From an uncultured Ruminococcus sp. (GTDB lineage Bacteria; Bacillota; Clostridia; Oscillospirales; Ruminococcaceae): 57,106 nucleotides of DNA. Below, piece by piece: positions 51,802-57,106 of this stretch (position 1 is the stretch's first letter; each line of letters starts with the position of its first letter). A program made the translations under genes and the position numbers. Under the pieces are notes generated by a model, which saw nothing but the letters and a program-made list of their open reading frames with translations, was not told where the DNA came from and ran no database searches. The stretch covers positions 1-57,106 of the forward strand of contig CANOIR010000013.1 in NCBI GenBank assembly GCA_947566125.1. Reading direction: 5' to 3'.

Positions 51802-53718
51802 TTACATAAGCTCGCATATAAGCTCTGCAAACTCTGACGGATTTTCAATCGGCATACCCTCTATAAGCAGTGCCTGATAGTACATAAGTTCACTGTACTT
51901 CTTAAGCTTATCTTCATCACTGCCGCTGAGTGTCATAAGTTTATCATATACATTATGCTCTGGATTTATTTCAAGCACTACTTGTGCATTTATTTTCTGA
52001 TCTGCTCCCGGCATTGCGTTCAGAGTCTTTGCCATTTCCATGGTAATCTCACCTTCGCTTGACAGACATACTGCATGATTCTTAAGTCTGCTTGAAAGCT
52101 TTACATTGTTTACCTTGCCCTCAAGTGCTTTCTTTACACTCTCAAGCATTTCCTTGCTGTTTTCAGACTTTTCTTCAAGAGCCTTCTTTTCTTCTTCACT
52201 TTCAAGATTTAAGTCGCTGTCAGCTACAGACTTAAACTTCTTATCTTTGTACTGCATAAGCATACGTATTGCAAATTCATCTACATTATCAGTGAAATAC
52301 AGAAGTTCATAGCCCTTTGCCTTTACAGCTTCTACCTGTGGAAGTGACTTTGCTCTTGCCAAAGTTTCACCGGCTGCATAGTAAATATATTCCTGACCTT
52401 CAGGCATTCTGTCAACATATTCTGCAAGAGAAGTAAGCGGATCGCCATCATTAGATGATATAAACAGCAGCAGATCCTGAAGTACATCCTTATGCATACC
52501 ATAATCGGAATATACGCCGTACTTAAGCTGAAGTCCAAATGCTTTGTAGAATTCCTCGTACTTATCACGGTCATTCTTCATCATTCTTGTAAGTTCATTC
52601 TTAACAGTACGCTCAACGCTCTTTGCAATAATTCTCAGCTGTGCATCATGCTGAAGCATTTCTCTTGAAATATTAAGTGAAACATCTTCAGAATCAACAA
52701 GTCCCTTTACAAAGCTGAAGTAATCAGGCAACAGGTCTTCGCAGCAATCCATTATCAAAACGCCGTTTGCATAAAGCTGAAGTCCCTTTTTATATTCCTT
52801 TGAATAGAAGTCATATGGTGCACGTGACGGAATATAAAGCAGTGCATCATAAGTCGGTATACCTTCGTTATGCACATGAGAATGTGCCAAAGGATCGGAG
52901 TAATCACCAAACTTATCTTTGTAAAAATTATTGTAATCATCATCTGTAAGTTCATTCTTGTTCTTACGCCAGATAGGGATCATGCCATTGAGAGTTGTTT
53001 CTTCTATATAATCTTCATAAGCTTCTGCACTATGATCATCTTCCTTAGCGTCTGGCTTTCTGCGGTTCTTTTTCATATCCATAACTATAGGGAATCTGAT
53101 ATAATCACTATAACGCTTAACAAGTGTCTGAATGCGATATTGATTCAGATAATCGCTATAAGATTCGCTGCCTTCTTCGCCGTCCTTTTCATCCGGAAGG
53201 ATCTCCAAGGTTATTTCTGTACCAACAGTTTCCTTATCACAAGTATCAATAGTATATCCGTCAGTACCTTCTGACTCCCAAATATAAGCTGTATCAGAAC
53301 CAAACGCACGTGACTTTACTGTAACCTTGCTAGCAACCATGAATGCAGAATAGAAACCTACACCAAACTGACCGATAATCTGGCTGTCTTCAGAGAGCTG
53401 ATTTTCACTCTTAAACTTAAGAGAACCGCTGTTTGCAATAATACCCAAATTATTTTCAAGCTCTTCCTTAGTCATACCTATACCGTTATCGGATATTGTA
53501 AGAGTTCTTGCATCTTCATCTATAGTAATGCGGATTTTAAAATCTGATTTAGACATACCAACACTGTCATCAGTCAATGATTTGAAATAAAGTTTATCTA
53601 TAGCATCACTTGCATTAGAAATAAGCTCACGAAGGAAGATTTCCTTGTGTGTATAAATTGAATGAATCATCATATCCAGAAGTCGTTTAGACTCTGCTTT
53701 AAATTGTTTCTGTTCCAT
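51802..53718 (-). CDS. htpG: Molecular chaperone HtpG (Hsp90)
   Basis: A 638-residue cytosolic ATP-dependent chaperone of normal bacterial length. The N-terminal GHKL ATPase shows IFLRELISNASDAIDKLYF, ISDNGIGMTKEEL and GQFGVGFYSAFMVA; the middle domain has GVLIMDCCEDLLPDYFSF and DSEDVSLNISREMLQ; a C-terminal dimerisation domain follows. AAGGAG precedes the ATG. The promoter is followed directly by a perfect CIRCE operator, so HrcA should repress it, unlike in B. subtilis, where htpG is not a CIRCE gene. Confidence 0.97.
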   Translation of the reverse strand: MEQKQFKAESKRLLDMMIHSIYTHKEIFLRELISNASDAIDKLYFKSLTDDSVGMSKSDFKIRITIDEDARTLTISDNGIGMTKEELENNLGIIANSGSLKFKSENQLSEDSQIIGQFGVGFYSAFMVASKVTVKSRAFGSDTAYIWESEGTDGYTIDTCDKETVGTEITLEILPDEKDGEEGSESYSDYLNQYRIQTLVKRYSDYIRFPIVMDMKKNRRKPDAKEDDHSAEAYEDYIEETTLNGMIPIWRKNKNELTDDDYNNFYKDKFGDYSDPLAHSHVHNEGIPTYDALLYIPSRAPYDFYSKEYKKGLQLYANGVLIMDCCEDLLPDYFSFVKGLVDSEDVSLNISREMLQHDAQLRIIAKSVERTVKNELTRMMKNDRDKYEEFYKAFGLQLKYGVYSDYGMHKDVLQDLLLFISSNDGDPLTSLAEYVDRMPEGQEYIYYAAGETLARAKSLPQVEAVKAKGYELLYFTDNVDEFAIRMLMQYKDKKFKSVADSDLNLESEEEKKALEEKSENSKEMLESVKKALEGKVNNVKLSSRLKNHAVCLSSEGEITMEMAKTLNAMPGADQKINAQVVLEINPEHNVYDKLMTLSGSDEDKLKKYSELMYYQALLIEGMPIENPSEFAELICELM

Positions 53719-53742
53719 TATAAAAGCTCCTTTTTCTCTTTA

Positions 53743-53769
53743 TTAGCACTCTTCATCTTTGAGTGCTAA
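53743..53769 (-). promoter_or_regulatory. CIRCE operator (HrcA site) of htpG
   Basis: TTAGCACTC (53743-53751), nine bases, GAGTGCTAA (53761-53769): a perfect match to the CIRCE consensus. It covers the transcription start and early leader of htpG. Confidence 0.96.
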
Positions 53770-53773
53770 TACT

Positions 53774-53801
53774 ATTATATCACGTCTGCTAAATTCGTCA
53801 A
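53774..53801 (-). promoter_or_regulatory. Promoter of htpG
   Basis: On the complement TTGACG (53796-53801), 16 bases, TATAAT (53774-53779), immediately upstream of CIRCE. Confidence 0.9.
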
Positions 53802-53891
53802 GAGCGGCAGGAGCTTTTTTACATTTACGCAATATTTAATCTTATATATGTCAATATTTATTGCAGACTCTTAATAAAACTGATTATAACA

Positions 53892-53949
53892 AAAAGCTTT
53901 TTGCAGCTGCCTATTGTGGCGTTACTGCAAAAAGCTTTTGTTTTGTTAT
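53892..53949 (-). terminator. Terminator of the sortase operon
   Basis: AAAAGCTTTTTGCAG (53892-53906) pairs over 15 bp with CTGCAAAAAGCTTTT (53935-53949). It stands 12 bases after the last gene; the T run is part of the stem. Confidence 0.7.
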
Positions 53950-53961
53950 TGCTGTTATTAT

Positions 53962-54855
53962 TTATTTTTCATCTGTCTGCTTATCTGAAATTACAGGCTG
54001 TTTCTTATTACAGAATACAACATTCAATACAATAATGATTATACCCAAAATTATAAAGAATACAGATTTGGTAAAAATACGCTGAAGTCCGCTTTCAAGA
54101 AGATTTGTAATGGCAGTAAATGTTATCAGCTCTTTTACAGCAAAACTGTTTATTGCATTAGTGCATAAAACATATATGCATGGAATAAGTGCAAGTGCAC
54201 CACCGCAGAAAAATCCGGTTCCTGACCAGTATAATCTTCTCCAACTTCTGTGTCTTTCAATAAGTATAAATACAATAATTAAAATCATAAATAAACCATA
54301 CAATGTCCAGTTCAATACATTTAAAACCGGCTTGTATTTTTGTATCTTATCAAGATAACCATTGCTTTTAAGTGTATTCATATAGAAAGCGTCCATGCGA
54401 TTTTCTATAGTAGATTTTGCATTTGTTATAGTTTCATCAAGCTTTTTATCAAATGCATCATCAGGCTTATAGTTAATGGACTCTGCATATTCATTGAAAA
54501 AGTCTGTTATGCTTTTCTCCAGTGTACTGTAATCTGTTAAATAATCAGCTTCTTTGCCGTCAATATAATCAAGATATATCTCTGTACGCTTACACATTTC
54601 CTTTTCAAGCCATTGTGAATCTATAGCTTCCATATAAACTTCTGCCGGAATTGCTGTTGTATTATACTGTTTTTTAAAGTCACTTTCAATTGCATCATAT
54701 GCCTTATCAGCAAGCTTTTCATCTTGTATAATATCAGTATATACCTTAGGCAGACTTAATATAGAATCAGCTGATGAAACGAAAATATAACCAGCAATAA
54801 AGAATGACATTAACACTGTAAGAATTATTCTTCCTATCGTATAGCCTTTACTCAT
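53962..54855 (-). CDS. Membrane protein of the sortase operon
   Basis: A 297-residue protein with an N-terminal helix (GRIILTVLMSFFIAGYIFV), an external helical domain of about 160 residues rich in Asp, Glu and Lys, and three C-terminal helices (VLNWTLYGLFMILIIVFILI; WSGTGFFCGGALALIPCIYV; SVFFIILGIIIIVLNVVF). The ATG overlaps the sortase stop codon by one base (TAATG). No family is named with confidence. Its coupling to a sortase and a putative substrate suggests a helper in anchoring or assembly. Confidence 0.8.
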   Translation of the reverse strand: MSKGYTIGRIILTVLMSFFIAGYIFVSSADSILSLPKVYTDIIQDEKLADKAYDAIESDFKKQYNTTAIPAEVYMEAIDSQWLEKEMCKRTEIYLDYIDGKEADYLTDYSTLEKSITDFFNEYAESINYKPDDAFDKKLDETITNAKSTIENRMDAFYMNTLKSNGYLDKIQKYKPVLNVLNWTLYGLFMILIIVFILIERHRSWRRLYWSGTGFFCGGALALIPCIYVLCTNAINSFAVKELITFTAITNLLESGLQRIFTKSVFFIILGIIIIVLNVVFCNKKQPVISDKQTDEK

Positions 54856-55568
54856 TATTCTGACTCCTCCGGATTATAATATACCATTTCTGTCGGTTTG
54901 CATACAACACCCACACGCTTTTCAGATGAACCGAATACCTGCATTTCACAGGTATAGAGTGTGAGTTTTTCTTCTTTTGCCGGAAGAACATATTTTTTAT
55001 CATTTGCATTAAATTCAATAAGCTCTGATACTTCATATGTGAATTGTCCGTACTGAGTATAAAGAGTGACTTTATCTCCCACAGCAGCCTTATTAAGTTC
55101 ATTAAAGAATGTATTTACATGAGCGTCTATAACGACATTGCCGCCTGAACCGGCAGCAGTTGAAGATGTAGTTTGTACAGCACCAAGCTCTAAAAGTTCC
55201 GAATTGCTTCCCCAATAAACAGGAACTGAAAGTCCTATAGATTCAATCTCCAAAACTGCATATTGTTCACCAAATACAGGTATAGTTACCTTACCCTTTG
55301 AGTAAGTTTCACCGCTGTAATTTTTATCAATATCATTATTGACAACTTCCAATCCACTGCCGTTTATGTTTTTCATATCGTCCATAAATGCTATCTTAGT
55401 GAATGTTGACAGCTTTTCATATGGCTTGATCAACATGGGAATTGCAATTCCTATACACAATATGAGTATGAATATCGGAAGAATAAGACTTACAAGCCAG
55501 CTCATATACTGCTCATTATGTTTGCCTTCATTTGTGCTATGAAGTTTTGTCTTTTTATTTTGGGTCAT
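54855..55568 (-). CDS. Sortase (transpeptidase)
   Basis: A 237-residue membrane-anchored sortase. One membrane helix (residues 24-46) precedes the sortase beta-barrel. The catalytic His lies in VVIDAHVNTFFNEL, the Cys in LTLYTCEMQVFG and the Arg in SSEKRVGVV, so the triad is complete. AVLEIESIGLSVPVYWG is the usual first strand. In the His segment the common NxxxxGH is replaced by DAH. The class is most like the small clostridial class D or B-like enzymes, but this is not settled. GGGAG precedes the ATG by about 10 bases. It probably anchors the protein encoded 7 bases upstream. Confidence 0.9.
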   Translation of the reverse strand: MTQNKKTKLHSTNEGKHNEQYMSWLVSLILPIFILILCIGIAIPMLIKPYEKLSTFTKIAFMDDMKNINGSGLEVVNNDIDKNYSGETYSKGKVTIPVFGEQYAVLEIESIGLSVPVYWGSNSELLELGAVQTTSSTAAGSGGNVVIDAHVNTFFNELNKAAVGDKVTLYTQYGQFTYEVSELIEFNANDKKYVLPAKEEKLTLYTCEMQVFGSSEKRVGVVCKPTEMVYYNPEESE

Positions 55569-55575
55569 ATATATT

Positions 55576-56340
55576 TTACTCCCTATTTTTCTTTGATTTT
55601 GTTATAAAAGCTATCCCTCCTACTGACAAGATCAGCATAGCACCGGATACTACGATCGGAACTGTATATGAATATCCTGTCGGATCAACTGTCATACTCA
55701 TAGATGTAACATTTATAAGCTTTCCGTTTTCATCAATGGCACTTACTACAAGGTTATCACCTGAAAGCTCATCTATATTAAAGCTTATACCAAACTCCTT
55801 TCCAACGTCCATGAAATTTGCAAGCAGCTTTGCTTTATCCTCAGCACTAAGCAGCTTAATAATGCTGTTTCGTTCACTTGGAGTCATAGAGTTTATAAAT
55901 TCCTTCTTTTCCTTTTCAGTCATAGAATTAAGATACTCTTTCTTTTCTTCAAGTGATGCGTTTATAAACTTATCATCATTCTTACGCTTTGTTGTAACGG
56001 TAGTAGTTGCTGTTGTTTTGCCGCTATCAGGTGCAGCAGTTGTAGTAGATGCAACAGGTCCTTTTATTCCATATTGTTCTTCAATTTGCTTTGCTACCTC
56101 TTCATCATACTGATAGATCATAGAGATTGCCTTGTCACACTGTTCAGATGTATAATTTCCGCCTGAATAAGTATTGATAGCCTCCTGGATCATCCAGTCC
56201 GGCCAACCGGCTGCATAAGCAGCTCCTATAACATCACCTACAGTTGTGGCTGATGCAGTCATATTACCGCAGAGTGGAAATGCTGCTGTAATGACTGCTG
56301 CAAAGGCTGCTGCCATTTTTAATTTTCTTGTATTCTTCAT
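55576..56340 (-). CDS. Secreted surface protein, probable sortase substrate
   Basis: A 254-residue exported protein. Signal peptide at residues 1-32 (ends TASA), a helical segment (DVIGAAYAAGWPDWMIQEAI), a Thr-rich linker (STTTAAPDSGKTTATTTVTT), a charged helical part (SMTEKEKKEFINSMTPSERN), and at the C-terminus a membrane helix plus basic tail (VPIVVSGAMLILSVGGIAFI, then TKSKKNRE). DPTGYSYTVP directly before the helix stands where a sorting motif belongs and ends are typical of wall-anchored proteins; LPxTG itself is absent. AAAGGA precedes the ATG. First gene of the operon. Confidence 0.82.
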   Translation of the reverse strand: MKNTRKLKMAAAFAAVITAAFPLCGNMTASATTVGDVIGAAYAAGWPDWMIQEAINTYSGGNYTSEQCDKAISMIYQYDEEVAKQIEEQYGIKGPVASTTTAAPDSGKTTATTTVTTKRKNDDKFINASLEEKKEYLNSMTEKEKKEFINSMTPSERNSIIKLLSAEDKAKLLANFMDVGKEFGISFNIDELSGDNLVVSAIDENGKLINVTSMSMTVDPTGYSYTVPIVVSGAMLILSVGGIAFITKSKKNRE

Positions 56341-56412
56341 AAAATATTATCCTTTCCATTTGTTTGTACGGTATTTTGTTTTTATGCTTACAGGGATAAT
56401 CCCACATCTATC

Positions 56413-56441
56413 ATTATAATGCTTTTGATAGAAAAATGCAA
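56413..56441 (-). promoter_or_regulatory. Promoter of the sortase operon
   Basis: On the complement TTGCAT (56436-56441), 17 bases, TATAAT (56413-56418). Confidence 0.82.
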
Positions 56442-56497
56442 GTGTTTCCATACATTTACACGTATCTTTCATAAATATATCAATGTAATAATTTTCA

Positions 56498-57106
56498 TAA
56501 ATCAATAAAAGTTTTTTGATCCAGCAATTTTTCAAAAATGCTGGTCGCCGTCCGCAGACGGCGAAACGTCTCATCACCAAAAAAGGTTCGTGCGATAAAA
56601 AAAGAACAAAAAAGCCAAAATAAAAATTTCGCAAAATAAAAAAAACTTTCCGTTAATGTCAAGCACAAAACAGAAAGCCTAGCTTTAGTTGCAGTAAAGA
56701 AAAAATGCGAAATTTTTATACCTAGCAAGAGCGGAGCGAAGCGACAAATCTTGCGGATGGTTTAAGTGCTTTTTTAAATAGAATATCTCTCTAATGGATA
56801 AAACAAAAAAAGAAAACCTATCCTGAACTTTACAAAATCAGAGCAAAGCTATAATTCTTAAAGCAACTTATCCTAAATTAAGCAAGATATAAGCCGTCCG
56901 CAAAAATTGGTCGCTTTGCTCCCTCTTTTGCTTTGTCAACAAAATTTCGCTTTTTTTCTTTGCTTGAATTTGAAAGAAGGCTTTCTATCGTTTGCTTGAT
57001 TTTGACAGAAAGCCCTTTTATTTTGCGAAATTTTGTTTTTTGTTTTTACGCTAAATTTATCGCACGAACCTTTTTTGGTGATGAGCCGTTTCGCTGTCTG
57101 CGGACA
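56498..57106. repeat. Inverted-repeat element, copy 2 (cut by the window end)
   Basis: The left end (56498-56607) matches the ends of the element at 35618-36281, including the CCGTCCGCAGACGGCG palindrome; the right end begins near 57050 and is cut at 57106. The core (about 56757-56895) has the same orientation as in copy 1, but the two subterminal arms are exchanged: the arm with ATACCTAGCAAGAGCGGAGC is on the left here and on the right in copy 1, while the arm with GACAAAGCAAAAGAGGGAGC is on the right here. Both ends share CTCATCACC where both ends of copy 1 have CTCGACACT. No credible ORF. Confidence 0.85.

Overview
The window looks like chromosomal DNA of an AT-rich, Gram-positive, spore-forming anaerobe of the Ruminococcus/Oscillospirales type. 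Supporting signs are: dockerin domains on two secreted proteins; BspA-type leucine-rich-repeat surface proteins; a GH94 beta-glucoside phosphorylase beside glycogen phosphorylase and MalQ; T-box leaders before cysE-cysS and thrS; SpoVT with a SigmaG-like promoter; a CIRCE operator; and LTA-synthase, YfhO and sortase envelope genes. Genus level is inference. No rRNA, tRNA or CRISPR array was seen. Nearly every operon has a readable SigmaA promoter (TTGACA or TTGCAA, 16-17 bp spacer, TATAAT-like) and a hairpin terminator.

Layout. 1-2,400: the first codons of a leftward flippase-like gene, a strong rightward promoter followed by a three-way-junction RNA of unknown class, then an ECF sigma factor and its probable membrane anti-sigma partner, a terminator and a 161-bp MITE. 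2,390-7,380 (leftward): murA with its own promoter and long leader, and a cysteine T-box operon cysE-cysS-cyclophilin-like lipoprotein. 7,480-11,680 (leftward): spoVT, then an SPFH / zinc-ribbon / TPM-domain operon resembling B. subtilis ydjI-ydjG-ydjH. 11,750-16,130: a lipoprotein, a small membrane protein and the large YfhO-family membrane protein. 16,177-18,284: two small regulator-like genes and an Orn/Lys/Arg decarboxylase-family enzyme behind a palindromic operator. 18,333-25,400: an exopolysaccharide operon with a sugar-phosphate transferase, ManC, Gmd, two GT4 glycosyltransferases and an Rmd-like reductase, predicted to make GDP-D-rhamnose and assemble a glycan. 25,424-30,887: a coiled-coil protein, PspA with a 50-residue membrane protein, citrate synthase, a membrane GDPD and an Sfp-type phosphopantetheinyl transferase.

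30,910-43,400: a secreted SH3b-dockerin protein with a long structured leader, glgP, a 664-bp inverted-repeat element, a FlK-type thioesterase, an LTA-synthase-family protein, and an operon of three BspA-like membrane proteins. 43,369-51,760: GH94 phosphorylase, an LRR-dockerin protein, T-box-thrS, a small membrane protein and malQ. 51,802-56,441 (leftward): htpG under CIRCE control, and a dedicated sortase module (anchored surface protein, sortase, membrane protein). The window ends inside a second copy of the inverted-repeat element.

The least explained pieces are the two copies of the inverted-repeat element, whose subterminal arms are exchanged around a core kept in one orientation; the structured RNA ahead of the ECF sigma gene; and the structured leader of the dockerin gene. 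The envelope theme is strong: PspA plus YdjGHI-like genes, YfhO, LTA synthase, sortase, exopolysaccharide and dockerin proteins all lie within 57 kb.
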